DNA of 64,000 nt from Pseudarthrobacter enclensis (lineage in GTDB: Bacteria; Actinomycetota; Actinomycetes; Actinomycetales; Micrococcaceae), in the NCBI RefSeq assembly GCF_030811655.1, contig NZ_JAUSRE010000006.1, positions 160,118 to 224,117 on the forward strand, given 5' to 3'. Below, one piece after another: positions 20,879-29,925 of this stretch. A model generated the notes under the pieces. It had not been told where the DNA came from. It ran no database searches and was given only the letters and a program-made list of their open reading frames with translations. The stretch's first letter is position 1. Each line of letters begins with the position of its first letter. A program made the position numbers and the translations under genes.

Positions 20879-20889
20879 CGCTGACGGCG
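20879..20889 (-). promoter_or_regulatory. Probable ClgR-binding site upstream of clpP1P2
   Basis: The sequence CGCTGACGGCG fits the remembered ClgR core CGCYNANRGCG (CGC-N5-GCG dyad), with one mismatch in the flanks. It lies about 100 bp upstream of the clpP1 start and about 45 bp upstream of a TAGTGT -10-like element. ClgR activates clpP and clpC in Corynebacterium and Streptomyces. Confidence 0.5.
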
Positions 20890-20931
20890 CACGATCGTCG
20901 AATCGGCGGTGCATCCTTCGTGTCCAATGCG

Positions 20932-20966
20932 AACGGCCCCCGGATCGAAGCGATCCAGGGGCCGTT
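20932..20966 (-). terminator. Terminator of the trigger factor gene
   Basis: AACGGCCCC and GGATCG arms pair with CGATCC and GGGGCCGTT around an AAG loop, 20 bp after the tig stop on the minus strand. Arms are nearly perfect; no strong T-run. Confidence 0.75.
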
Positions 20967-20985
20967 TCAGGCGGGCCGGTAAGGG

Positions 20986-22395
20986 CTATGCCTTGGCGTC
21001 TGCCGTGGTGTCCTCGGCTTCGACAACCTCAGCCTCGGAAACCTCGGTCTCAGCCGCCCCGGTGGCGTCCGTGTCAGCAGCCTCGGCGGCAGGGGCTTCC
21101 TCACCGGCGGGGCGCACGAAGTCGCTCAGGTCAACAGCGTTGCCCTCGGTGTCGGTGACCGTAGCCTGGCCCAGGACCACTGCCAGGGCCTTGCGGCGGC
21201 GGACCTCGGAAACCATCATGGGGACCTGGCCGCTCTGATCGATGATCTGCGCGAACTGGTTCGGGTCCATGCCGTACTGGCTTGCGGTGGTGACGATGTA
21301 GTCGATCAGCTCGTTCTGGCTGACGTTGACTTCTTCCTTCTCAGCGATGGCGTCGAGGATGATCTCGTTCTGGAAGGCACGGGCGGTGTTTGCGCGCACT
21401 TCTTCACGGTGCTCTTCAGTGTCGTGCTCGCCGTCGCCGTGGCCGTTGCCTTCCTGGAAGTGGGCTTCCAGCTGCTCTTCGACCACTGAGTCCGGAACGG
21501 GAACCTCAACCAGTTCAACCAGCTTGTCCAGGACCTTGTCGCGGGCTTCCACGCCCTGCTCGACGATCTTGGAGTCTGCAGCCTGCTTGGCCAGGTCTTC
21601 GCGGAGTTCGGCGAGGGTGTCGAACTCGGACGCGAGCTGGGCGAAGTCATCGTTCGCTTCGGGCAGTTCGCGTTCCTTGACGGCCTTTACGACGACCTTG
21701 ACCTGGGCGGCTTCGCCGGCGTGGTCGCCGCCAACGAGGGTGGTGTCGAAGATGGCGTCTTCGTCTGCGCTGAGGCCGGTCACGGCCTCGTCCATGCCCT
21801 CAAGCATGGTGCCGGCGCCAACCTGGTAGGACAGGCCGGCAGCGGAGTCGACCTCTTCGCCGTCGATCGTGGCCGTGATGTCGATGGTGAGGAAGTCACC
21901 GTCGGCAGCGGGACGGTCGACGGACTTGAGCGTGCCGAAGCGGCCGCGCAGTTCGTCCAGGGCCTTGTCCACATCGGCTTCGGAGGATTCCGCAGCACCG
22001 ACCTGGACCTCAATGCCGGAGTAGTCCGGGAGTTCGATTTCGGGACGGACGTCAACCTCTGCGGCGAACTTCAGTCCGCCGTCGGTTGCGGAGGGATCGG
22101 GCACCTCGGTGATTTCCACCTCGGGACGGCTCAGGGGGCGGATGCCGGATTCCTGCACGGCAGCCTGGTACCAGCCGTTGAGGCCATCGTTGATGGCGGT
22201 CTCCAGGACGTAGCCGCGGCCGACGCGCTGGTCGATGATCCTCGCGGGAACCTTGCCCTTGCGGAACCCGGGAACCTGGATCTGCGAAGCAACAGTCTTG
22301 TAGGCCGAGTCGATGCTGGGCTTCAGTTCCTCAAAGGGGACCTCAACATTGAGCTTGACCCGCGTGGGGGTGAGGTTCTCGACAGCGCTCTTCAC
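20986..22395 (-). CDS. tig: Trigger factor (ribosome-associated chaperone, peptidyl-prolyl isomerase)
   Basis: 469 residues. The ribosome-binding N-domain carries the signature [21 protein letters not shown] (GFRxGxxP motif, residues about 43-60). An FKBP-type isomerase domain follows (about 165-245) and then the helical chaperone arms. The last 45 residues are an acidic Ala/Glu/Thr-rich tail, common in actinobacteria. It lies upstream of clpP1 on the same strand but has its own terminator. Confidence 0.95.
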   Translation of the reverse strand: MKSAVENLTPTRVKLNVEVPFEELKPSIDSAYKTVASQIQVPGFRKGKVPARIIDQRVGRGYVLETAINDGLNGWYQAAVQESGIRPLSRPEVEITEVPDPSATDGGLKFAAEVDVRPEIELPDYSGIEVQVGAAESSEADVDKALDELRGRFGTLKSVDRPAADGDFLTIDITATIDGEEVDSAAGLSYQVGAGTMLEGMDEAVTGLSADEDAIFDTTLVGGDHAGEAAQVKVVVKAVKERELPEANDDFAQLASEFDTLAELREDLAKQAADSKIVEQGVEARDKVLDKLVELVEVPVPDSVVEEQLEAHFQEGNGHGDGEHDTEEHREEVRANTARAFQNEIILDAIAEKEEVNVSQNELIDYIVTTASQYGMDPNQFAQIIDQSGQVPMMVSEVRRRKALAVVLGQATVTDTEGNAVDLSDFVRPAGEEAPAAEAADTDATGAAETEVSEAEVVEAEDTTADAKA

Positions 22396-22473
22396 GGTCT
22401 AAGTACTCCTGGGTTGTGGGATGGGTTTCTGCAACGCGTGTGTGTCCAGGCCGACTGGTCCTGGCCGCAGAGT

Positions 22474-22547
22474 CGGGGTGACAGGATTTGAACCTGCGAC
22501 TTCCTGCTCCCAAAGCAGGCGCTCTAGCCAAGCTGAGCTACACCCCG
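22474..22547 (-). tRNA. tRNA-Pro (UGG)
   Basis: Full cloverleaf on the minus strand: acceptor CGGGGTG/CACCCCG, D arm, anticodon stem CCTGC/GCAGG with loop TTTGGGA (anticodon TGG), and T arm with GGTTCAAATCC. The 3' CCA is not encoded. Confidence 0.96.
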
Positions 22548-22678
22548 TAAGTGCACAGGCAAGTCTACGGTGATACGCGCCGCGAATGCACATTTGACAC
22601 GTAGGCCATGGATTAGGTTTAGTTGTATCCGGCTTGGACAGCCAGCCCGGAGTTTCCGCGAAAAACGGATCTTCCTTC

Positions 22679-22749
22679 GGGGACGTAGCTTAATGGTAAA
22701 GCCTCAGTCTTCCAAACTGATTACGCGGGTTCGATTCCCGTCGTCCCCT
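22679..22749 (+). tRNA. tRNA-Gly (UCC)
   Basis: 71-base cloverleaf: acceptor GGGGACG/CGTCCCC, anticodon stem TCAGT/ACTGA, loop CTTCCAA (anticodon TCC), T arm GCGGGTTCGATTCCCGT. No CCA encoded. A terminator follows seven bases later. Confidence 0.96.
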
Positions 22750-22755
22750 CCATGG

Positions 22756-22785
22756 AAAAGGACCCCTCAGCAGAGGGGTCCTTTT
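22756..22785 (+). terminator. Intrinsic terminator of tRNA-Gly
   Basis: AAAAGGACCCCTC and its exact complement flank a 4-base loop; the stem ends in CCTTTTGGTTT. Confidence 0.9.
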
Positions 22786-22906
22786 GGTTTAAGCCGGGCC
22801 GGCAGGCTGTCATGGGGCACTTTGCGGGCGTCGGCGCCCCATTCGGGCGCGGCCGACGGCGTGTCCGCGCCAAAGTGCCCGTTTCCGCACCGGAGCAAAG
22901 AAGCGG

Positions 22907-23866
22907 CTAGTCCTGTGTCTGCTGGCAGTACGGGCACCAGTAGAGGTTGCGTCCGGCGAGCTCGGCGGTCAGCACGAGCGTGCGGCACACTCGGCAGGGC
23001 AGCCCTTGCCGCTTGTAGACGAAGTGGACATCCTCGCGGTGGGGAAAGTGCGCGCTCTTCGCCGGGACCGGCTGTCCCGCCGCGGCAGCCTTGGCAGCGC
23101 TGGTGCCGTCGAGGCGCCAGTATTTCGGCGGGGTGGTGATGATCCGGCCATCCGCGACGCCGTCGCCCATGACGGCCACGATGTCGCGCCAGAGCTTGCG
23201 GGCATCGTTGTCCGGGAGGGCGCTTCCGGGAAGCCACGGGTCCAGCCGGCGCCGGAAGAGGACTTCCGCACGGTAGACATTCCCGACGCCGGCAATCACC
23301 TTTTGGTCCATGAGCAGCGCCGCCAAGGGCGTCTTCCGGGACCGGAGGGTGGCCGCGAACCGGCCGGCGTCACCGCGGAGATTGCGCAGCGGGTCAGGGC
23401 CGAGACGCGCCAGGACAGACTCTACCTCCGCGGCAGTGATGGTCTCGCAGGTGGTGGCGCCGCGCAGGTCCGCCCAGCCGTGGCTCCCGGCCAGCCGGAC
23501 GCGCACTGCCCCGACGGGAGCCGGCGGTCCCGCGTACGGCGCGGACCCGTCGTCGTCCCCGGCACCGAAGGCTTCCCGCTCCCCTACCCGCCGCGGGGCA
23601 CCAATGCTGGACGCACCGGCGAACGTGCTGTCGCCGCCGAAGCTCCAGGCACCGTACAGGCCAAGGTGGACGTGCAGCACCAGGGAGTTGTCGAAGTGGA
23701 GGAACAGATGCTTGCCGTGCGCCTCCGCCGCCTCCAGCGTGTGGCCGTCCAGCAGCGCCGCTCCACCGCTGAACCTTCCCTGCGGGCTGGACACGGCGAG
23801 CTTCCCACCGGCGAAGACGTCCCCGAACTGCCGGGCAAGCCGGCGGACGGAGTGGCCTTCAGGCAC
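22907..23866 (-). CDS. nei: DNA glycosylase/AP lyase, Nei family (endonuclease VIII-like)
   Basis: 319 residues with a GTG start whose first base overlaps the rpiB stop (TAGTG). N-terminal PEGHSVRRLARQFG places the catalytic Pro2-Glu3; HGKHLFLHF and the helix-two-turn-helix region follow (GNVYRAEVLFRRRLDPW), and a C4 zinc finger ends the protein (CRVC ... CPYC). It removes oxidised pyrimidines. The PEGH start and the gene order with rpiB match mycobacterial Nei1 (Rv2464c). A low-complexity insert (about residues 88-112) is unusual. Translationally coupled to rpiB. Confidence 0.93.
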   Translation of the reverse strand: MPEGHSVRRLARQFGDVFAGGKLAVSSPQGRFSGGAALLDGHTLEAAEAHGKHLFLHFDNSLVLHVHLGLYGAWSFGGDSTFAGASSIGAPRRVGEREAFGAGDDDGSAPYAGPPAPVGAVRVRLAGSHGWADLRGATTCETITAAEVESVLARLGPDPLRNLRGDAGRFAATLRSRKTPLAALLMDQKVIAGVGNVYRAEVLFRRRLDPWLPGSALPDNDARKLWRDIVAVMGDGVADGRIITTPPKYWRLDGTSAAKAAAAGQPVPAKSAHFPHREDVHFVYKRQGLPCRVCRTLVLTAELAGRNLYWCPYCQQTQD

Positions 23867-24360
23867 TACTCGACAACCTCGCCGGTGGCTTCGAAGACAG
23901 CAATTTTTTCTATCCTGCGGACGTGGCGCTCATCGTTGCTGAACGGCTCGGCAAGGAAGGCTTCAACCAGTGCGGTGGCTTCTTCAACCGTGTGCTGGCG
24001 CCCGCCCAGGGCAACCACGTTGGCGTCATTGTGCTCGCGGGCCAGGGTGGCGGTGGAAAGGTTCCAGGCGAGGGCCGCGCGGATGCCCTTGACCTTGTTG
24101 GCGGCGATCTGCTCTCCGTTGCCCGAACCACCCAGCACGATGCCCAGGGCGTGGACGCCGGCGTCCTGGTCTGCCACGACGGCAAGGGCAGCGTTGATGC
24201 AGAAGGACGGGTAATCGTCCTGGGGGTCGTAGACCTTGGGGCCATGGTCCACCACCTCGTACCCCTTGCCGGTCAGGTGGGTGACCAGGTGGGCGCTGAG
24301 CTCCATGCCTGCGTGGTCGGTGGCGATATGGACCCGCGGGAAGGCAGGGGAAGTTGTCAC
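23866..24360 (-). CDS. rpiB: Ribose-5-phosphate isomerase B
   Basis: 164 residues. RVHIATDHAGMELSAHL at the N-terminus, then the substrate loop GIVLGGSGNGEQIAANKVKG and the late AREHNDANVVALGGR. Gly/Ser (GGSGNGE) in place of the catalytic Cys of E. coli RpiB is the mycobacterial form, which uses Glu. It interconverts ribose 5-phosphate and ribulose 5-phosphate. I choose the GTG at 24360 (GGAAA upstream) because known homologues begin just before the first strand; an ATG at 24396 is possible. Confidence 0.93.
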   Translation of the reverse strand: MTTSPAFPRVHIATDHAGMELSAHLVTHLTGKGYEVVDHGPKVYDPQDDYPSFCINAALAVVADQDAGVHALGIVLGGSGNGEQIAANKVKGIRAALAWNLSTATLAREHNDANVVALGGRQHTVEEATALVEAFLAEPFSNDERHVRRIEKIAVFEATGEVVE

Positions 24361-24429
24361 GTGCAATTTCCATTCGGTTGTGGGGAGCCGGGCCATCCGG
24401 GTGGAGGCCGAACGACACCGATAAGGATA

Positions 24430-25443
24430 CTAGGACTCTCCGCCATGGACGGGCGGGGTTCCGCCCCGCCGGGCCCTGGCGGCCACACGCGTGAGTACTT
24501 CGGCCAGCTGCGCGGCGGAGGCCTGGCTGCCGCCGCTGACGGCCAGCCGCTGTCCATCAGTCTTGCTCACGACGACGGCGGGTCCGCTGCTGACGAGCAT
24601 GGCGGCGGTTCCGCGGTGGTGCCGGTAGCCCCACCCGCCATAGTCGGCGGCTTTCACCTCCGCTGCGCTGGCGTCCGAGATGGCGCCTGCGGGTACATCC
24701 ATGACCGGCACCACCCCGGCCAGCAGGACTTTCAGCCCCCGCCGGTCCGCCCTGATGCGCGCGAAAAGGAACGCGGCGCCGATAAAGGCCAGGACCACCA
24801 GCAGGATACCCAGCCACGGCACCAGGAGGGCGATGAGGGCAGCCGGGAACAGTGAGGCGATGGCGATCATGACGAACACCGAGCTCCTTGCGTGCACCCA
24901 CAGCCTGATGCTGTCGCGGGCCAGGTCGGGGTCCAGCTCCTTTGCGATGGCAGTCTGCAGCGCCCGGTCGTCATCTGGGGACCATTGCCGGTCAGCTTTG
25001 TACACCATGCCCATGGCAACGCCAAGGGATACTGCCGCGCCGCTTCCGAGGGCAAGGACGGTCATGTCCACGTGCGACTGCCGGGCGTCCGCCAGGCCGG
25101 TCTGGCCGACGAGGCCCGCGGCAAGGGCAGAGGTGACGAACAGGCTCACGAAGAGGCCGGCGCCCATCATGATCCGCCGCATCATCACCGGCCGGCCCAG
25201 GGGCACTGCCTGGAGCAGGACCAGCCACCCCGAAACCACGATCCCCGCGGCGCCGACCCCCACGTAGGCGCCGAAAGGCGCAAAGGAGGCGCCGCCGTCG
25301 TCCGTCCACTGGACGGCGAGTGGCTCCGGCAGGTCGGAGCGAAGCAGCAACGCGCAGAAGACAAAGCCGGCGGCAAGGACAACCGGGAACCCTGCAGCGA
25401 AACGCAAGGCCTTTGTGTCCACCGAATCCAGCAGCTTTCCCAT
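24430..25443 (-). CDS. DUF1648 domain-containing membrane protein
   Basis: 337 residues from the ATG at 25443. The first part is a DUF1648-like module (FAAGFPVVLAAGFVFCALLLRSDLP ... VQWTDDGGASFAPF), followed by more membrane segments near 45-65, 75-98, 108-128, 178-200 and 200-215. The C-terminal 100 residues are soluble, with PH-like character (WGYRHHRGTAAMLVSSGPAVVVSKTDGQRLAVS). Function unknown. It lies between rpiB and pepN, where M. tuberculosis carries Rv2466c. Divergent from pepN with a 150-bp gap. Confidence 0.75.
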   Translation of the reverse strand: MGKLLDSVDTKALRFAAGFPVVLAAGFVFCALLLRSDLPEPLAVQWTDDGGASFAPFGAYVGVGAAGIVVSGWLVLLQAVPLGRPVMMRRIMMGAGLFVSLFVTSALAAGLVGQTGLADARQSHVDMTVLALGSGAAVSLGVAMGMVYKADRQWSPDDDRALQTAIAKELDPDLARDSIRLWVHARSSVFVMIAIASLFPAALIALLVPWLGILLVVLAFIGAAFLFARIRADRRGLKVLLAGVVPVMDVPAGAISDASAAEVKAADYGGWGYRHHRGTAAMLVSSGPAVVVSKTDGQRLAVSGGSQASAAQLAEVLTRVAARARRGGTPPVHGGES

Positions 25444-25596
25444 GCAGTTAACGCTACCCCTGCAGGCGTTCAGCCAATCGCCAGGGCCTGCTGTGAGCTC
25501 CGCAACTTGCCAAGGAGTCAGGGGATGGAAGAATGCATCACAGTGCCGGAACCGGGACCACCGGCCGGCAGCCGAATCTTCTCTGGAGGGTCTCCT

Positions 25597-28170
25597 TTGC
25601 CAGGCATGAACCTGACGCGCGCCGAAGCCCGTGAGCGCGCCGAACTGATCACCGTCGAGTCCTACGAAGTCAGCCTGGACCTGACGCGCGGCGGAGAGGT
25701 CTTCGGCAGCACCACCACCGTGAAATTCACTGCATCTGCGGGCGCATCCACCTTTATTGATGCCATCACCCGGACTGTTCACAGCGTGACCCTGAACGGC
25801 CGCAGCCTCGACCCCGCAGCCGTCTCGGACGGGATACGTATCCAGCTGCCCGACCTGGCCGGGCACAATGAACTGACGGTCGTGGCAGAGATGCCCTACA
25901 TGAACACCGGTGAAGGCCTGCACCGGTTCGTTGACCCGGTGGACAACGAGGTCTACCTGTACACGCAGTTCGAGGTTCCCGACTCCCGCCGGATGTTCGC
26001 GGTCTTCGAGCAGCCGGACCTGAAGGCAACCTTCGCTTTCACTGTCACGGCGCCGTCACACTGGGACGTGGTTTCCAGCTCCCCCACCCCCGAGCCGGTG
26101 GACGCCGGGGACGGCACGGCCCGGTCCACGTGGACGTTCGCGCCGACACCCCGGCTGTCCTCCTACGTCACAGCCCTGATCGCCGGCCCGTACCAGTCCG
26201 TCCGCAGTGAGGTCACGAGTTCGGACGGCCGGGTCATCCCGCTTGGGGTTTTCGCCAGGAAGTCGCTGATGCAGTACCTGGATGCGGAGAACATCTTCGA
26301 ACTCACCCGGCAGGGTTTCGGATTCTTCGAGGCACAGTTCGGCTGCCCCTACCCGTTTGAAAAGTACGACCAGCTCTTCGTGCCGGAGTTCAACGCCGGA
26401 GCCATGGAAAACGCCGGTGCGGTCACCATCCTGGAAGGCTACGTCTTCCGCAGCAAGGTCACCGGCGCCCAGATCGAGCGCCGCGCCATTACCGTGCTGC
26501 ACGAACTGGCCCACATGTGGTTCGGAGACCTGGTGACCATGCGCTGGTGGAACGACCTCTGGCTCAACGAGTCCTTCGCCGAGTACATGTCGCACCTGGC
26601 GGCGGTGGAAGCCACGTCCTTCACCAGCGCCTGGACCACGTTCGCCTCCGTGGAGAAGTCCTGGGCCTACCGCCAGGACCAGCTGCCCACCACGCACCCC
26701 ATCTTCGCCGAGATCAACAACCTGCAGGATGTGGAGGTCAACTTCGACGGCATCACGTACGCCAAGGGCGCCTCGGTACTCCGGCAGCTGGTGGCATGGG
26801 TTGGGCCGGAGCAGTTCATGGCCGGTGTCCGGGAGTACTTCGCCAAGCACGCCTGGCGCAACACCGAACTCCGCGACCTCCTGGTGGAACTGGAAAAGGC
26901 CAGCGGCCGGGACCTGGACGACTGGGGCCGGCAATGGCTGGAGACCGCCGGCGTGAACACCCTCGCTCCCGAACTGGAGGTGGACGGGGACGGGAAGCTG
27001 CGCTCCTTTGCAATCGTGCAGTCTGCTGTTCCGGAGTGGCCCACCATCCGGCCGCACCGCCTGGCCGTGGGTTTCTACAACCTGAACGGTGCCGGGAAGC
27101 TTGAGCGGGTGCACCGCGAGGAGTTGGATGTCGACGGCGAACGCACCGAGGTGCCGGAGCTCGCGGGCATGGCACAGCCGGACCTGGTCCTCGTCAACGA
27201 CGACGACCTTGCGTACGCGAAGGTGCGCCTGGACCCGAAGTCCCTGGCCACCGCCACTGCCCACCTGAAGGATTTCGCCCAGAGCCTGCCCAGGACCCTC
27301 GTGTGGAACTCCGCCTGGGACGCCGCCCGGGACGGCGAGGCTCCGGCCCGCAAGTATGTGGAGCTGATCCTGTCCAACGTCGCCGCCGAGACGGATTCGT
27401 CCGTGATCCTGGTGCAGCTCCGCCAACTGGCCACCACCCTGAACTTCTATGTGGCCGAGGACCACAGGGAAGCAACCGCGGTCACCGCCGTGGACCGGCT
27501 GTGGGACCTGGCCTCCGGCGTTCCGGGCGGTTCCGACGCGCAGCTGCAGTTCATCAAGTCCTTCGCGCTCCTGGCCCGCAGCGCGTCGCAGCTTGACCGG
27601 GTGGCCGGACTGCTGGAGGGCTCCGCTGCCCTGGAGGGGCTGAGCGTTGACCAGGACCTCCGCTGGGAACTGGTGGCCTCCCTGGTTGCCGGCGGCCGGA
27701 TGGGGCAGGAGGGCATCGACGCGGAACTGGAACGGGATAACACGTCCAGCGGCCAGAACGCGGCGGCCCTGGCCAAAGCCGCCATCCCCACGCCCGAAGC
27801 GAAAGCTGCCGCCTGGGACTCGATCGTGGTGAAGGGCGAACTGTCCAACGCGCTGCAGGGTTCGGCAGTCACCGGCTTCATGCGGGTGCTGGACCGCAGC
27901 CTGCTGGAACCGTACGCGGAAAAGTACTTCGCCGCCGTACCGGGGATCGTGGCAACCCGCACCCACGCCCTGGCCCAGCAGATCGTCGTCGGCCTCTACC
28001 CGGCGCTGCTGACCACACAGGAAACCATCGACCGGACGGACAGCTTCCTCGCCTCGCTGCCGGCCGAAAGTGCAGCGCTGCGGCGGATGATGCTGGAAAA
28101 CCGCGACGGGGTTGCACGGGCCCTGCGCGCCCGTGCCGCCGACGTCGTTGAGGAAGGCAGTCCGCAGTGA
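25597..28170 (+). CDS. pepN: Aminopeptidase N (M1 zinc metallopeptidase)
   Basis: 857 residues from a TTG start at 25597, with GGAGGG six bases upstream; the resulting start (PGMNLTRAEARERA) matches Streptomyces homologues. M1 hallmarks are GAMEN (near residue 269) and the zinc site HELAHMWFG with the downstream Glu in WLNESFAEYM (near 303-325). The C-terminal ERAP1-like helical domain ends the protein. It removes N-terminal amino acids in the cytosol. The stop overlaps the next gene (GTGA), implying coupling. Confidence 0.95.
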   Translation: MPGMNLTRAEARERAELITVESYEVSLDLTRGGEVFGSTTTVKFTASAGASTFIDAITRTVHSVTLNGRSLDPAAVSDGIRIQLPDLAGHNELTVVAEMPYMNTGEGLHRFVDPVDNEVYLYTQFEVPDSRRMFAVFEQPDLKATFAFTVTAPSHWDVVSSSPTPEPVDAGDGTARSTWTFAPTPRLSSYVTALIAGPYQSVRSEVTSSDGRVIPLGVFARKSLMQYLDAENIFELTRQGFGFFEAQFGCPYPFEKYDQLFVPEFNAGAMENAGAVTILEGYVFRSKVTGAQIERRAITVLHELAHMWFGDLVTMRWWNDLWLNESFAEYMSHLAAVEATSFTSAWTTFASVEKSWAYRQDQLPTTHPIFAEINNLQDVEVNFDGITYAKGASVLRQLVAWVGPEQFMAGVREYFAKHAWRNTELRDLLVELEKASGRDLDDWGRQWLETAGVNTLAPELEVDGDGKLRSFAIVQSAVPEWPTIRPHRLAVGFYNLNGAGKLERVHREELDVDGERTEVPELAGMAQPDLVLVNDDDLAYAKVRLDPKSLATATAHLKDFAQSLPRTLVWNSAWDAARDGEAPARKYVELILSNVAAETDSSVILVQLRQLATTLNFYVAEDHREATAVTAVDRLWDLASGVPGGSDAQLQFIKSFALLARSASQLDRVAGLLEGSAALEGLSVDQDLRWELVASLVAGGRMGQEGIDAELERDNTSSGQNAAALAKAAIPTPEAKAAAWDSIVVKGELSNALQGSAVTGFMRVLDRSLLEPYAEKYFAAVPGIVATRTHALAQQIVVGLYPALLTTQETIDRTDSFLASLPAESAALRRMMLENRDGVARALRARAADVVEEGSPQ

Positions 28171-28640
28171 GCCTTGGTGAACACCACTACGCGCTGACCG
28201 TGCAGTGGACCGGGAACCGGGGTGACGGCACCTCGTCCTACCGGAGCTACTCCCGCGACCACGACGTGATCGTTCCCGGCCTGCCGGTGCTGAAGGGTTC
28301 TGCCGACCCCACGTTCCACGGGGACCGGGAACGCTACAACCCGGAGCAGCTCCTCCTGGCCGCGCTGGCACAGTGCCACATGCTGTCCTACCTGCACGTG
28401 GCGGTGAAGCACGGGGTGGTGGTGACGGGCTACCGGGATGAGGCGTCCGGGCTTATGCGGCTCAACCGCGACGGCAGCGGCCAGTTCGAGCGGGTGGTCC
28501 TGCACCCGCTCGTAACGGTGGCCGATGCCGGCCACGCCGAACTGGCGGACTCGCTGCATCACGAGGCCAACCAGGTCTGCTTCATCGCCCGGAGCGTGAA
28601 CTTCCCGGTGGAGCATGAGCCTGTCACGGTGGTGGGTTAG
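28167..28640 (+). CDS. OsmC family protein
   Basis: 157 residues, GTG start overlapping the pepN stop. It has the OsmC fold pattern with one conserved Cys in LLLAALAQCHMLSYLH (near 74) and a second late in HEANQVCFIARSVNFPV (near 138); these two form the peroxidatic pair in OsmC/Ohr proteins. The KGSADPTFHGD segment suggests a general OsmC subgroup rather than Ohr. Likely role: organic-peroxide detoxification, not proven for this branch. Confidence 0.87.
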   Translation: MSLGEHHYALTVQWTGNRGDGTSSYRSYSRDHDVIVPGLPVLKGSADPTFHGDRERYNPEQLLLAALAQCHMLSYLHVAVKHGVVVTGYRDEASGLMRLNRDGSGQFERVVLHPLVTVADAGHAELADSLHHEANQVCFIARSVNFPVEHEPVTVVG

Positions 28641-28714
28641 CCCGGTCTTCCCTGGGGGCAGCTCTACACGCCCGGCATTGCCCCAGGTTGCGGCGCTAGG
28701 GTTGAGGGACCACC

Positions 28715-29428
28715 ATGCAATATCCCGAGGAGTTCCTTCCACCCATGATCACCACGTTGTCCCTACTCCCTCCTGCCCCCAGCCAGCCGAGTGGCGTGAG
28801 CATTCCTGGCATCGTGATCAGCCTGGGCATCGGCGTCGCCGTCTGGCTCGTGGCCACGTTCGTCATTTCCCGCATCACCAAGCGGGTGGCGTCTGGCAGC
28901 AACTTCTTCAAGAAGCCCACGTTCAAGTGGGTGGCGCCGGCACTTCGCGCCCTTGACCACGAACGCCGAGTCCAGCGCGCCGAGACCATCGGTTCGCTCC
29001 TCAACAGTGTGGTGGGCGTCCTGGTGGTGATCATCACCGGCATGTACGTGCTGCAGAACCTTGACATCAATATCGCACCGCTGCTGACCAGCGTGGGCAT
29101 CCTGGGTGTGGCCATTGGTTTTGGCGCCCAGCAGCTCATCCGGGACTTCCTGGCGGGTATTTTCATTACCATTGAAGACCAGTACGGAATCGGCGACGTG
29201 ATCGAAACCAGCGAGGTGGTGGGAGTGGTGGAGTCCATGGGGCTGCGGATCACCCGCGTCCGCTCCGACGACGGCGCCATCTGGTACCTGCGCAATGGCG
29301 AAATCCTGAGGGTGGGCAACCGGTCCCAGGGGCGGTACGTTCCACTGCACGAATCCGACGACGGAACGACCGACCAGGGCTCGGCGCACGTTGAGACCAA
29401 GAAGACTGACCAGAAAGCCGGGGACTAG
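28715..29428 (+). CDS. Small-conductance mechanosensitive channel (MscS family)
   Basis: 237 residues. An N-terminal membrane helix (about 25-50), a second (near 102-122) and the pore helix TM3 (LLTSVGILGVAIGFGAQQLIRDFLAGIFI, near 125-155) are followed by the beta domain (DQYGIGDVIETSEVVGVVESMGLRITRVR). The C-terminal domain is shortened to a charged tail, so this is a small MscS. The ATG at 28715 has AGGGA five bases upstream; a second ATG at 28745 is less well placed. The globin gene starts one base after its stop. Confidence 0.92.
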   Translation: MQYPEEFLPPMITTLSLLPPAPSQPSGVSIPGIVISLGIGVAVWLVATFVISRITKRVASGSNFFKKPTFKWVAPALRALDHERRVQRAETIGSLLNSVVGVLVVIITGMYVLQNLDINIAPLLTSVGILGVAIGFGAQQLIRDFLAGIFITIEDQYGIGDVIETSEVVGVVESMGLRITRVRSDDGAIWYLRNGEILRVGNRSQGRYVPLHESDDGTTDQGSAHVETKKTDQKAGD

Positions 29429-29429
29429 C

Positions 29430-29888
29430 ATGTCGCTTCCCATCGAGCCGCGCCCCGGGCAGCGGCCACAGTTGATGCAGAACGACCCTTTCAGCAAGCC
29501 GGACTACACGGACAGCTTCTACGACGCCGTGGGCGGTCACGAAACCTTCGTGAAGCTCATCGACGTCTTCTACGATGGCGTGGCCACCGACCCGGTGCTG
29601 CGCCCGATGTACCCCGAAGAGGACCTGGCGCCGGCAAAGCGCAGGTTCCTGATGTTCCTGGAGCAGTACTGGGGCGGGCCCACCACCTACGGCGAGGAGC
29701 GCGGCCACCCCCGCCTGCGCATGCGGCACATGCCCTTCAAGGTCACTCCCGAGGCAAAGGACCGGTGGCTGTTCCACATGCGCACCGCGGTGGACGCCCT
29801 GGAATTGCCGCCGCTGTACGAGGGAACACTCTGGGATTACATGGAGCGGGCCGCCCTGTCCATGGTGAACAGTCCCTCCGGTTCCTGA
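29430..29888 (+). CDS. glbO: Group II truncated haemoglobin (GlbO/trHbO type)
   Basis: 152 residues. The 2-on-2 globin fold is recognisable: FYDAVGGHETFVKLIDVFYDGVATDPVLRPMYPEEDL, the F-helix proximal His in RMRHMPFKV, and the group-II Trp in RTAVDALE to LWDYMERAA. About 20 extra residues precede the domain. It binds O2 or NO at haem. Coupling to the MscS gene (stop and start one base apart) suggests shared expression. Confidence 0.92.
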   Translation: MSLPIEPRPGQRPQLMQNDPFSKPDYTDSFYDAVGGHETFVKLIDVFYDGVATDPVLRPMYPEEDLAPAKRRFLMFLEQYWGGPTTYGEERGHPRLRMRHMPFKVTPEAKDRWLFHMRTAVDALELPPLYEGTLWDYMERAALSMVNSPSGS

Positions 29889-29925
29889 TCCCGGTTCCGG
29901 CCTTCTCTGGCGCAGCGGCCTGCGG

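Noticed and set aside
26056..28371. 771-residue leftward open frame
   Set aside because: Antisense to pepN and the OsmC gene; no motif and no ribosome binding site.
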